A stretch of 50,756 nt of DNA from contig CAMNTQ010000024.1 of the NCBI GenBank assembly GCA_946558695.1, positions 1 through 50,756 on the forward strand. Direction: 5' to 3'. Shown one piece after another: positions 1-8,364 of this stretch (position 1 is its first letter; the number at the start of each line of letters is the position of its first letter). The notes under the pieces are model-generated. The model was given only the letters and a program-made list of their open reading frames with translations, searched no databases and was not told the origin of the DNA. The translations under genes and the position numbers were made by a program. This DNA is from an uncultured Lachnospiraceae bacterium (lineage in GTDB: Bacteria > Bacillota > Clostridia > Lachnospirales > Lachnospiraceae).

Positions 1-1
1 A

Positions 2-1132
2 CCCGGTGAGTCTGTACGGATATCTCCGGTGAAGGATGTTATAGAGCCGAGAGTGAAGGTAGAGGGAAATGGCTCCGTTTTCCCGGGAGTAATAGGGAAG
101 GTGGGACAAGTAGGAGAGGGAAGAACCCATGCACTTGTTGGAGCAGCAGTTATTACCTGCGGTAAGATTGTTGGTTTTCAAGAAGGGGTAATTGATATGT
201 CTGGTCCTGTTGCAAAGTATACACCATTTTCTCAGACAAATAATGTATGTGTAGTAATTGAACCGAAGAACGGGCTTGAGACTCACGATTATGAGGCGGC
301 CGGCAGGATGGCTGGTCTTAAGACGGCGGTGTATCTTGCAGAGGCAGCAAGGAATCTTGCGCCGGATGAGATTGTTACTTATGAGACAAAACCTCTCCTC
401 GAGCAGATTGCAGAGTATCCAGAGCTTCCGAAAATTGGGTATGTGCATATGCTGCAGTCGCAGGGGCTGCTCCATGATACGTATTATTATGGGGTAGATG
501 CGAAAAAGTTTATCCCAACTATTATGTATCCGACAGAAATCATGGACGGCGCTGTCGTAAGCGGAAACTGCGTGGCGCCTTGCGACAAAGTGACAACGTA
601 TCATCATCTGAATAATCCGGTGATTGAGGATTTGTATAAGCACCATGGAAAAGATTTGAACTTTATAGGCGTGATCCTTACCAATGAAAATGTGTTCTTG
701 GCTGACAAAGAGCGTCATTCTGATATGGTGGCGAAGCTCGCGAAGTATCTTGGCCTTGATGGATTGCTGATTACAGAGGAAGGATACGGAAATCCGGATA
801 CGGATCTTATGATGAACTGTAAGAAAGTAACGCAGGCGGGTGTGAAGGTAGTTATTATCACGGACGAATTTCCGGGGCGCGACGGAAAATCCTATTCCCT
901 TGCAGATGCTGTCCCCGAGGCAGACACTATGGTATCTTGCGGACAGGGGAACATTATCATTCACTTTCCGCCGATGGACAGGCTGATTGGCACGATGGAT
1001 TATGTGGAAAGTCAGATTGGCGGATATGCAGGCTGTATGAACGAAGACGGCAGCTTTGACGCAGAGCTTCAGATTGTCATTGCATCAACAATTGCAAATG
1101 GATTTAACAAATTGGCCGCTCGCACATATTAG
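2..1132 (+). CDS. grdE: Glycine/sarcosine/betaine reductase component B, alpha/beta precursor (GrdE-type), 5' truncated
   Basis: This is the proprotein subunit of component B of a Stickland-type reductase, which binds the amino-acid substrate through a pyruvoyl group and passes the carbon unit to the selenoprotein GrdA/GrdC system in the cytoplasm. The frame is open to the first bases of the window and lacks roughly 50-60 N-terminal residues compared with the usual ~430, so the true start lies outside; the GTG at 29 is only an internal valine. The motif VSGNCVAPCDK contains the Asn-Cys bond at which GrdE-type proteins are cleaved, the Cys becoming the pyruvoyl cofactor. The next gene follows after 16 bases, so the two are co-transcribed. 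GrdE (glycine), GrdG (sarcosine) and GrdI (betaine) paralogues cannot be told apart by eye. The family call is firm; the substrate is open. Confidence 0.9.
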   Translation, partial: PGESVRISPVKDVIEPRVKVEGNGSVFPGVIGKVGQVGEGRTHALVGAAVITCGKIVGFQEGVIDMSGPVAKYTPFSQTNNVCVVIEPKNGLETHDYEAAGRMAGLKTAVYLAEAARNLAPDEIVTYETKPLLEQIAEYPELPKIGYVHMLQSQGLLHDTYYYGVDAKKFIPTIMYPTEIMDGAVVSGNCVAPCDKVTTYHHLNNPVIEDLYKHHGKDLNFIGVILTNENVFLADKERHSDMVAKLAKYLGLDGLLITEEGYGNPDTDLMMNCKKVTQAGVKVVIITDEFPGRDGKSYSLADAVPEADTMVSCGQGNIIIHFPPMDRLIGTMDYVESQIGGYAGCMNEDGSFDAELQIVIASTIANGFNKLAARTY

Positions 1133-1148
1133 GAAGGGGGAAATGAAG

Positions 1149-2456
1149 ATGTCAAAGTACAGGATTGTTCATTATATCAACAACTTTTTTGCCGGATCCG
1201 GCGGAGAAGAGGCGGCAGGCATGAAGCCGGAGATTCATGAAGGTGCAATGGGGCCGGGACTTGCTCTTTTGACGGCTTTTGGGGAAGAATATGAGATTGC
1301 AGCAACCGCCGTTTGCGGGGATAATTATTTCGGGGAGAATCTTGAGGAAGCGACGGAAGAACTTATCAGTTTGATCAGGCCTTATGCTCCGGATTTATTT
1401 ATTGCGGGACCTGCCTTTAATGCGGGGCGTTACGGGGTGGCATGCGGAACAATCTGCAAGGCGGTGGAAAAACAGCTAAAAATTCCGGTGCTTACAGGCA
1501 TGTATGAGGAAAATCCAGGTGTTGATATGTTCCGCAAGGATCTGATTGTAGTGAAGACAAAAAATTCTGCGGCAGGCATGAGAAAAGCGGTGCCGGTTAT
1601 TAAAAATATCGGTGAAAAACTGGTAAAAGGTGAAGAGATTTTTGGACCGGATATCGAAGGATATATTGAAAGAGGAATCCGTGTGAATTATTTTGCTGAG
1701 AAACGCGGCTCTGAGCGTGCCATAGAACTGCTTTTGAAAAAATGTAAAGGTGAAGAGTGTCTGACAGAATATCCTATGCCGAAATTTGACCGTGTAGAGC
1801 CGACAGCCCCAATTACGGATATGGCTCACACAAAGATTGCAATTGTTACCTCTGGTGGTATCGTTCCGCAGGGTAATCCGGACCATATCGAATCCTCCAG
1901 TGCTACAAAGTACGGTATTTACAGTATTGAGGGTATGGAACGCATGGATAAGAAAGACTTTATGACAGTCCATGGCGGTTATGACCGTGCATTTGTCACG
2001 GAAGATCCGAACCTTGTTATTCCGCTTGACGTTCTTCGTGAGATGGAAAAAGAAGGAATCATCGGTGAACTTGCCAATTATTTTATCACTACGACCGGAA
2101 CCGGAACAGCTACAGGCAATGCAAAAGCTTTCGGTGAGGATTTTGTGGGGAAATTAAAAGATGACGGTATCGGGGCTGTTATCCTCACTTCCACATGAGG
2201 TACCTGTACGCGTTGCGGTGCAACGATGGTAAAAGAGATTGAACGTGCGGGGATTCCGGTCGTTCATATTTGTACAGTCGTCCCAATATCCAAGACGATA
2301 GGGGCGAACAGGATCGTGCCGGCAATCGGTATCCCATATCCACTTGGAGATCCGACGAAATCAGAAGAGCAGAGTAAGAAGATTCGCCGCGAATTGGTGG
2401 AAAGAGGGCTTAAGGCGCTGCAGACACCCATCAGTGAGCAGACCGTATTTGAGTAA
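1149..2456 (+). CDS. grdB: Glycine/sarcosine/betaine reductase component B, selenoprotein gamma subunit (GrdB-type); UGA codon 350 read as selenocysteine
   Basis: This is the redox-active selenoprotein subunit of component B, partner of the GrdE-type protein just upstream. The frame reads from ATG 1149 to TGA at 2196-2198 and continues in the same frame without loss of homology to TAA at 2454-2456. Read through, the junction is TSTUGTCTRCGATM, the UxxCxxC signature of GrdB proteins, and the product is 435 aa, the normal length. The start at 1149 (MSKYRIVHYINNFFAG) sits about 8 bases after the GGAAGGGGG ribosome site; ATG 1143 is too close. A hairpin suited to a bacterial SECIS element lies just after the UGA. 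An ordinary gene caller would split this into 349-aa and 76-aa pieces. GrdF or GrdH-type paralogues are alternatives. Expression needs selA, selB, selC and selD elsewhere in the genome. Confidence 0.93.
2199..2231 (+). promoter_or_regulatory. Candidate bacterial SECIS hairpin for UGA 2196-2198
   Basis: A perfect 6-bp stem CGTTGC (2211-2216) / GCAACG (2220-2225) closes on a GGT loop. A lower stem TACC (2201-2204) / GGTA (2228-2231) is separated from it by an internal loop. The apical GGU loop begins 18 bases after the UGA, the position where SelB-binding loops occur in bacterial selenoprotein mRNAs. The structure is inferred from pairing only. Confidence 0.7.
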
Positions 2457-3000
2457 ATGGTTCCGTGTTGGGAGAGGATTACCATTCTCTCGATAATATT
2501 TCTCAGCTCACGGATGTTTCCGGGATAGTTGTAGGAAAATAAAAAATCTTTTACGGTATTGTCTAAAGTGTTGATGACGATGCCGTTTTCTTTTTGGAAC
2601 TTCCTGAAAAAGAAATCTATGAGGGCAGGAAGATCTTCTTTACGCTCACGCAATGATGGTATTTTTATAACGATTGTGCTGATACGGTAAAAAAATCTTC
2701 GCAGAACTCCCGATTTTTAATCTTAAATGGGAGATCTTGATTTGTGGCGCGATAAGCTGAAAGTCGATTCTAAAAGGGTTTCCGTAAATGAGCTGCAGTT
2801 GACGGCTGCAAAATTCTGGTTATGCCTGCGGCCGCAGGCATGGATAAAACGGGAAGCAATTTCCTTTCCGCAGCCGGATTCTCCGGTTAGAAGTACATTG
2901 ACGTAGGAGTCGGCTACACGTTCACAAAAATCGAGAGCCTGCCTAAAAATCGGGCTTTTTGTTTCAAGATGAAATTGTCTTTTTTTGTGCTTTCCATAAG
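2457..3000 (-). pseudogene. Decayed sigma-54-dependent transcriptional activator (bEBP) remnant
   Basis: On the minus strand a good ribosome site (GAGGAG) precedes ATG at 3000, followed by pieces of a sigma-54 AAA+ activator domain: VLLTGESGCGKE (Walker A), then FAAVNCSSFTETLLES. The GAFTGA loop and Walker B region are missing: around 2750 the text jumps to ATNQDLPFKI (sensor I region), then IPSLRERKEDLPALIDFFF and YPGNIRELRNIIERM. At least two single-base losses in homopolymers break the frame: seven T at 2980-2986, where one more restores MESTKKRQFHLETK, and seven A at 2689-2695, where one more restores DFFYRIST. Homology stops near 2460 against the end of grdB, so the DNA-binding C-terminus is gone. 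There is no intact product. It lies divergently from the rpoN stub. Confidence 0.85.
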
Positions 3001-3122
3001 AAGGCTCCTCTCTGATATCATTAGTATACTTGAAAAACGCTCTCTGAACAAGAAAGTTTCTTTTATTGCTTGTAGAGATCGAAAAAATTGTATAGAATAA
3101 GAAGGTATAAAAGGAGACGGTG

Positions 3123-3395
3123 ATGGAATTAAAGACATAGGTAATGCAGAAAATAACGTTGTCTGCTAATATGCAGCAGTGCCTTGAGGTATTGGCGATG
3201 GACAATGTGCAGCTTGGAGAGTATATTACAGAACAGTCTATGGAGAATCCGATGATTGAACTGACGGACAGCGGGATGTGTGCAGATTATTCTCAGGCAG
3301 CGATCCGTGCTGAGAGAGAACAGCCAGAGGATGAGGAAGAGAGCGGAAGGGAGAGGCAAGACGAATATGAGTATCAGAGATGTAAAAGGTTATGA
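3123..3395 (+). pseudogene. rpoN: Truncated rpoN (sigma-54) remnant with amber codon 6
   Basis: From ATG 3123 (AAGGAGACGGTG ribosome site) the frame reads MELKT, then TAG at 3138-3140, then VMQKITLSANMQQCLEVL and GEYITEQSMENPMIEL. This is the glutamine-rich region I of sigma-54, the activator-interacting N-terminus; a CAG-to-TAG change would explain codon 6. An acidic stretch (EREQPEDEEESG) resembling region II follows. The core-binding domain, HTH and RpoN box are absent, because the M16 peptidase gene begins at 3367 and overlaps the last codons of this frame. The gene is thus both nonsense-mutated and deleted for roughly 80% of its length. It lies head-to-head with the decayed sigma-54 activator. 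Confidence 0.82.
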
Positions 3396-6288
3396 GCTGA
3401 TTAAGGAAGAGGATTTAGAGGGAATTAAGGCGAGAGGGTATCTGCTCAGACATAAAAAGAGTGGAGCCAGAGTGATCTATATCCAGAATGATGACAATAA
3501 TAAGGTGTTTAGTATCGGTTTTCGGACGCCTCCGGATGACAGTACAGGAGTGCCCCACATTTTAGAACACTCGGTACTTTGTGGCTCAAAAAATTTCCCG
3601 GCCAAGGATCCGTTCGTGGAATTGGTGAAGGGATCGCTCAATACATTTTTGAATGCCATGACTTATCCGGACAAGACGGTTTATCCGGTGGCGAGCTGCA
3701 ATGACAAGGATTTTCAGAATCTTATGCATGTGTATATGGATGCAGTGCTTTATCCGAATATTTATAAGCATGATGAAATCTTCCGGCAGGAGGGGTGGAG
3801 TTATAAACTTGACTCTGACCAAGATAAGCTTGCTTACAACGGAGTTGTGTACAATGAGATGAAGGGAGCTTTTTCCTCTCCGGAAGGTGTGCTTGACCGG
3901 GTGGTGTTAAACACCTTATTCCCGGATACGTCCTACGCGAATGAATCCGGGGGTGACCCAGAGGTGATTCCGGAGCTTACCTATGAGCAGTTTCTTGACT
4001 TCCACCGCAGATACTATCATCCGTCCAACAGCTATATCTATCTGTACGGCGATATGGATATTGAGGAAAAATTAAGCTGGCTTGACGGGGAATATCTGTC
4101 TGATTTTGATTGCCAGCCGATGGATTCGGCGATTCGCAGGCAGGAACCATTTGACGCCGTTAGAGAGAACACCATAGAATATTCCATAGCAAGCGATGAA
4201 CCGGAGGAGGACAATACGTATTTGTCCTACAACAAGGTAATTGCAACAAGTCTTGATAAGGAGCTTTATCTTGCTTTTGAGATTCTTGATTATGCGCTGC
4301 TTTCTGCACCGGGAGCTCCGCTTAAAAAAGCGCTCACGGACGCGGGGATTGGTAAGGATATTATGGGATCCTATGATAACGGCATTTTCCAGCCTATCTT
4401 TTCTGTGATTGCAAAAAATGCCAATGAAGATCAGAAGGATGAGTTTATTCGGGTTATCGAAGATGTTCTTTCTGGAATCGTAAAGAATGGGATGGATAAA
4501 AAAGCTTTGGAAGCAGGAATTAACTACCACGAATTCCGATACAGGGAGGCAGACTTCGGAAATTACCCGAAAGGGCTTATGTATGGGCTTCAGATTTTCG
4601 ACAGCTGGTTATATGACGACAACGAGCCCTTTATGCATGTGGAAGCGCTGGATACTTTTGAATTTCTGAAAAAACAGGTGGGGACTAGGTATTACGAAGA
4701 ACTGATCCAAAAATTCTTGATTGATAATACCCATGGAGCGATAGTGATCGTGCGTCCGGAAAAGGGAAGGACGGCCAGACTGGATGCAGCGCTTGATGAA
4801 AAGCTTCAGAATTATAAAGAAAAACTTGATAAAGAGGAAGTTCTTAAACTAATCAGACAGACGAAGGAGCTTGAGGAGTATCAGTCGGCGCCGGAGAGCG
4901 AGGAAGATCTGGAGCGGATTCCGGTGTTGCAGAGGTCGGATATTTCCAGAGAGATTGAGCCGATCATAAATGAAGAATTGACAATGGCAGGAGTGCCGGT
5001 CATCTTCCATGAGATTGAGACGAATGGAATTGGTTACGTGGATGTGCTTTTTGATATGTCCTCTGTCAGCGAGGAGCTTTTGCCATATGCAGGGATTCTG
5101 CAGTCAGTGCTTGGAATGATTGATACAAAGAATTATGACTATGGCTCCCTGTTTAATGAAATCAATGTGCATACAGGCGGGGTGGGAACATCCCTTGAGC
5201 TTTACAATGATGTGACTAATATCAGGGAAAAGGCGTTTAAGTCTACGTTTGAGATAAAGGGGAAAGCTTTGTATCATAAGCTTCCGGTTGTGTTTGCCAT
5301 GATGGAAGAAATACTGACGGCATCTAAGCTGGACGATACGAAGCGGATCAAGGAAATCCTTGCGATGGTGAAATCGAGGCTGTTTATGAGATTTCAGTCG
5401 GCGGGACACTTGACGGCGGCGCTCCGGGCGCTGTCCTACGCGTCACCGTCGGCAAAGCTTAAGGATATGACCAACGGGATTGCTTTTTATGAGACTGTCT
5501 CTTATATAGAGGAGAACTTTGAAAAGGAGAAAGAGCATCTGACGCAAATTCTTGAGAGACTTTCGAAGCAATTATTCCGCGCGGACCGGATGATGCTGAG
5601 CGTGACAGCCTCAAAGGAAGGTCTTTCGGGGCTTGAGGAGATGATCGGGAAACTTAAGAAGAGCCTGTTTGCCGGGGAATGTGAGGACACAAGGTGCATC
5701 CTTCACTGTGAGAAGAAAAATGAAGGCTTCAAGACGGCTTCCAAGGTACAGTATGTAGCAAAGACTGGCAATTTTATTGATAACGGCGCTTCTTATACGG
5801 GCGCGCTGCAGATTCTGAAGGTAATTTTAAGCTACGATTATCTGTGGCAGAATATCCGTGTAAAGGGCGGGGCATACGGCTGTATGAGTAATTTTAACCG
5901 GATCGGGGAAGGTTATTTTGTGTCTTACCGTGATCCGCATCTTTTACGGACGCTTGAGGTTTATGATAAAGTTGTGGATTATCTTAAGAATTTTACAGTC
6001 AGCGAGCGTGACATGACGAAATATATCATCGGAACCATGAGCAATATCGACCAGCCTATGACTCCTATGACCAAGGGTGAACGTTCTATGAACCTGTATA
6101 TGAACAAGGTGAGCGCAGAGATGATCCGCGAGGAAAGAAATCAGATTCTTGACGCAACTCAGGATGATATCCGTTCGCTTCACCGGGTGGCAGAAGCAGT
6201 GCTTAAGGCGGATCAAATCTGTGTCATCGGCGGAGAAGAGAAGATTGAGGAAAACAAAGAGATATTTGGAACAGTGACAGGATTTTAA
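3367..6288 (+). CDS. M16C-family zinc metallopeptidase (insulinase/presequence-protease type)
   Basis: This is a predicted cytoplasmic peptide-degrading protease of 973 aa, the size of the single-chain M16C enzymes with four structural domains forming a closed chamber. The inverted zinc motif HxxEH is HILEH at residues 64-68, and the distal glutamate region is YNEMKGAFSSPE. A second, catalytically inactive half follows, with a late RVKGGAYGCMSNF segment typical of the C-terminal domain. ATG 3367 (MSIRDVKGYEL) is preferred over the upstream frame extension to 3280, because that extension lies in rpoN remnant sequence and a GGGAGAGG site precedes 3367. Era follows 26 bases after the stop. It is probably housekeeping; the substrate is unknown. 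Confidence 0.93.
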   Translation: MSIRDVKGYELIKEEDLEGIKARGYLLRHKKSGARVIYIQNDDNNKVFSIGFRTPPDDSTGVPHILEHSVLCGSKNFPAKDPFVELVKGSLNTFLNAMTYPDKTVYPVASCNDKDFQNLMHVYMDAVLYPNIYKHDEIFRQEGWSYKLDSDQDKLAYNGVVYNEMKGAFSSPEGVLDRVVLNTLFPDTSYANESGGDPEVIPELTYEQFLDFHRRYYHPSNSYIYLYGDMDIEEKLSWLDGEYLSDFDCQPMDSAIRRQEPFDAVRENTIEYSIASDEPEEDNTYLSYNKVIATSLDKELYLAFEILDYALLSAPGAPLKKALTDAGIGKDIMGSYDNGIFQPIFSVIAKNANEDQKDEFIRVIEDVLSGIVKNGMDKKALEAGINYHEFRYREADFGNYPKGLMYGLQIFDSWLYDDNEPFMHVEALDTFEFLKKQVGTRYYEELIQKFLIDNTHGAIVIVRPEKGRTARLDAALDEKLQNYKEKLDKEEVLKLIRQTKELEEYQSAPESEEDLERIPVLQRSDISREIEPIINEELTMAGVPVIFHEIETNGIGYVDVLFDMSSVSEELLPYAGILQSVLGMIDTKNYDYGSLFNEINVHTGGVGTSLELYNDVTNIREKAFKSTFEIKGKALYHKLPVVFAMMEEILTASKLDDTKRIKEILAMVKSRLFMRFQSAGHLTAALRALSYASPSAKLKDMTNGIAFYETVSYIEENFEKEKEHLTQILERLSKQLFRADRMMLSVTASKEGLSGLEEMIGKLKKSLFAGECEDTRCILHCEKKNEGFKTASKVQYVAKTGNFIDNGASYTGALQILKVILSYDYLWQNIRVKGGAYGCMSNFNRIGEGYFVSYRDPHLLRTLEVYDKVVDYLKNFTVSERDMTKYIIGTMSNIDQPMTPMTKGERSMNLYMNKVSAEMIREERNQILDATQDDIRSLHRVAEAVLKADQICVIGGEEKIEENKEIFGTVTGF

Positions 6289-6314
6289 AATACCTTTTGA
6301 GAAAAGGAGAAGGA

Positions 6315-7211
6315 ATGGAAAAGGATTACAAGTCAGGATTTGTTACGCTGATCGGCCGTCCCAATGTGGGAAAGTCCACACTTATGAATTATCTGATCGG
6401 ACAGAAGATTGCTATTACGTCCAACAAACCTCAGACCACAAGGAATCGCATTCAGACTGTGCTTACGACCGAGAGAGGACAGATTGTGTTTGTGGATACA
6501 CCGGGTATCCACAAAGCAAAAAATAAGCTTGGAGAATACATGGTAAATGTGGCGGAGCGTACATTGAATGAGGTGGATGTTGTGCTCTGGCTCGTGGAGC
6601 CGACTACTTTTATCGGGGCGGGCGAAAAGCACATTGCGGAGCAGCTTGGGCGGGTGGATACGCCGGTGATTCTCGTGATCAACAAGATTGACAGTGTAAA
6701 GAAGGAGGAAGTATTTTCCTCTATTAGCGCCTATAAGGATATCTATGACTTTGCAGAAATTGTCCCTGTATCGGCGAGGAGCGGGAAGAACACAGACGAA
6801 TTAATTGATGCAGTGATGAAATATCTTCCTTATGGTCCGCAATTCTATGATGAGGATACGATCACAGACCAACCGGAGCGTCAGATTGTGGCGGAGCTTA
6901 TCAGAGAGAAGGCGCTCCATGCTCTGGAAGAGGAGATTCCCCACGGCATCGCGGTTGCCATCGATCGGATGAAGCGGCGGGGGAAGCTTGTCCACATCGA
7001 TGCCACCATCATCTGCGAGCGGGATTCTCACAAGGGGATAATTATTGGAAAACAAGGAAATATGTTGAAAAAAATCGGAAGTACGGCGCGTTTTGAGATT
7101 GAAAAAATGCTGGAATGTCAGGTAAACCTTAAGCTTTGGGTAAAAGTGAAAAAAGACTGGCGTGACAGTGAATACCTGATGAAAAATTTTGGATATCGTG
7201 AAGACGAATAG
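6315..7211 (+). CDS. era: GTPase Era
   Basis: Era is an essential GTPase that binds the 3' end of 16S rRNA and assists 30S subunit maturation. The 298-aa product has the G motifs GRPNVGKS (G1), DTPG (G3) and NKID (G4), then a C-terminal KH domain containing GIIIGKQGNMLKKIG, the Era-type RNA-binding loop. The ATG at 6315 follows AAAAGGAGAAGG closely; the TTG at 6297 would add six residues not seen in the family. It is followed by yqzL and recO, the order common in Firmicutes. Confidence 0.98.
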   Translation: MEKDYKSGFVTLIGRPNVGKSTLMNYLIGQKIAITSNKPQTTRNRIQTVLTTERGQIVFVDTPGIHKAKNKLGEYMVNVAERTLNEVDVVLWLVEPTTFIGAGEKHIAEQLGRVDTPVILVINKIDSVKKEEVFSSISAYKDIYDFAEIVPVSARSGKNTDELIDAVMKYLPYGPQFYDEDTITDQPERQIVAELIREKALHALEEEIPHGIAVAIDRMKRRGKLVHIDATIICERDSHKGIIIGKQGNMLKKIGSTARFEIEKMLECQVNLKLWVKVKKDWRDSEYLMKNFGYREDE

Positions 7212-7257
7212 AACGGCCCTTCCATGGGGGAATCTAATCCTAAAAGCAAGGAGCAGG

Positions 7258-7307
7258 CATACCCTCAGTGTACAAAGGCGTGTGTTCCTTTGTACACTGA
7301 GGGTATG
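7258..7307 (+). repeat. Perfect 21-bp inverted repeat between era and yqzL
   Basis: The arms at 7258-7278 and 7287-7307 (core ACCCTCAGTGTACAAAGG) are exact reverse complements separated by the 8-base loop CGTGTGTT. As RNA this is a very stable hairpin ending 13 bases before the yqzL start. No T-run follows, so it is not a standard terminator. It could be an RNA-processing or attenuation element, or a small palindromic repeat. Confidence 0.85.
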
Positions 7308-7320
7308 ATGAGGTGATAAC

Positions 7321-7497
7321 ATGGAAGAGATGTACTGGAACCGTTTTGCCAAGACGGGAAAAATAACAGATTACCTGACTTACAGAGGAATCATGATCTG
7401 TAATCAGGTGATGGGACGCTACGAAGGAGATAGGAGTAGTGAATCAGATTATATTGACTGGGATGGTACTTGCGGCAGCGCCGATGGGGGAATATGA
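7321..7497 (+). CDS. yqzL: YqzL-family small protein
   Basis: This 58-aa ORF begins MEEMYWNRFAKTGKITDYL. That matches the short YqzL family found between era and recO in Firmicutes, with an aromatic/Trp-Asn N-terminus and the FAxTGxIxxYL core. Its start is preceded by ATGAGGTGATAAC, a GAGGTGAT ribosome site. Its 3' end overlaps recO by 59 bases in another frame, suggesting translational coupling. The function is unknown in the family. It is below common ORF length cut-offs and easily missed. Confidence 0.75.
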   Translation: MEEMYWNRFAKTGKITDYLTYRGIMICNQVMGRYEGDRSSESDYIDWDGTCGSADGGI

Positions 7498-8191
7498 CCG
7501 GCGTATCGTACTCCTTACAAAAGAGCGGGGGAAGGTTTCTGCTTTTGCGAGAGGAGCCAGAAAGCCGAACAGTGCGCTTGTGGGGGCGACAAGCCCGTTT
7601 ACATTCGGAACATTTGAAGTCTATGAGGGGCGGACATCATATACATTGATGTCGGCCTCTGTTTCCAATTATTTTGAAGAACTGCGCATGGATGTGGAGG
7701 GGGCTTATTACGGATTCTACTTTCTGGAACTTGCGAGTTATTATGCAAGAGAGGCGAATGATGAGACGCAGATGCTAAAGCTACTCTATCAGACACTTCG
7801 CGCCCTTGTAAATCCTAATATTCCAAACCGTTTGATCCGCTGCATCTATGAGCTAAAGACAGTGTGCGTCAACGGGGAGGGACCGCAGGTGTTTTCCTGC
7901 GTCTGCTGCGGGGATACGGAGCGGGAAAAAGTGTTTAGCGTGAATAGAGGCGGGCTTTTGTGCAGTGCATGCGAAGGCCGGGCGAAGGATGGCAGGGGGC
8001 TTCTTCCTTCTACGCTTTATACACTCCAGTACATCGTTGCGACGCCAGTTGAGAAGCTTTATACTTTTGTGGTGAAGGACGAGGTGCTTTTGGAACTTAA
8101 GGAAGTTGTGGAAGCATATCTTGGCGAGTATGTGGGTAAGAAGTTTAAATCGCTGGAGATATTGGAGACAGTTGCGGGGGAATATTGTTAA
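7439..8191 (+). CDS. recO: DNA repair protein RecO
   Basis: RecO loads RecA at gaps in the RecFOR recombinational repair pathway. The 250-aa product has the N-terminal OB-fold start (NQIILTGMVLAAAPMGEYDRRIVLLT, with the K/R-E-R-GK segment after it), a helical core, and a four-cysteine zinc site, CVCCG then LLCSACEG. The GTG start at 7439 follows GAAGGAGATAGG with good spacing. The start lies inside yqzL, and the stop overlaps a possible small ORF by one base (TAATG). Confidence 0.96.
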   Translation: MNQIILTGMVLAAAPMGEYDRRIVLLTKERGKVSAFARGARKPNSALVGATSPFTFGTFEVYEGRTSYTLMSASVSNYFEELRMDVEGAYYGFYFLELASYYAREANDETQMLKLLYQTLRALVNPNIPNRLIRCIYELKTVCVNGEGPQVFSCVCCGDTEREKVFSVNRGGLLCSACEGRAKDGRGLLPSTLYTLQYIVATPVEKLYTFVVKDEVLLELKEVVEAYLGEYVGKKFKSLEILETVAGEYC

Positions 8192-8328
8192 TGTTCATAC
8201 AAGACTTTGCAATGACTTCAAAGTGTAAGAAAGTGATTCGCAAAGAATTAGATTTACATAATATATGGTCCATAGTACAATGTTCAGAAGAGAGAATATT
8301 TCCTGAGGACTACAAAAACAGGAAATAA
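8191..8328 (+). CDS. Possible small ORF (45 aa), translationally coupled to recO
   Basis: The ATG at 8191 shares a base with the recO stop codon (TAATG), an arrangement typical of coupled genes. The ORF runs 45 codons to TAA at 8326-8328 and reads MFIQDFAMTSKCKKVIRK at its start. It is basic, with one Trp and a Lys/Arg-rich end. No family is recognised and there is no independent ribosome site. It may be a real microprotein or a chance frame in the recO-coaBC gap. Confidence 0.3.
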   Translation: MFIQDFAMTSKCKKVIRKELDLHNIWSIVQCSEERIFPEDYKNRK

Positions 8329-8364
8329 TCACAATTTATGTATATTTTAGGAGGAGTTAATATT

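Noticed and set aside
2196..2198. TGA as a true stop or a pseudogene mark in the GrdB-type gene
   Set aside because: Frame, length, UxxCxxC motif and following hairpin all fit selenocysteine.
3280..3366. Upstream extension of the M16 peptidase frame
   Set aside because: This stretch is rpoN remnant read in another frame; the family start and the ribosome site fit 3367.
7258..7307. Standard Rho-independent terminator after era
   Set aside because: The stem is perfect but no U-run follows on either side.
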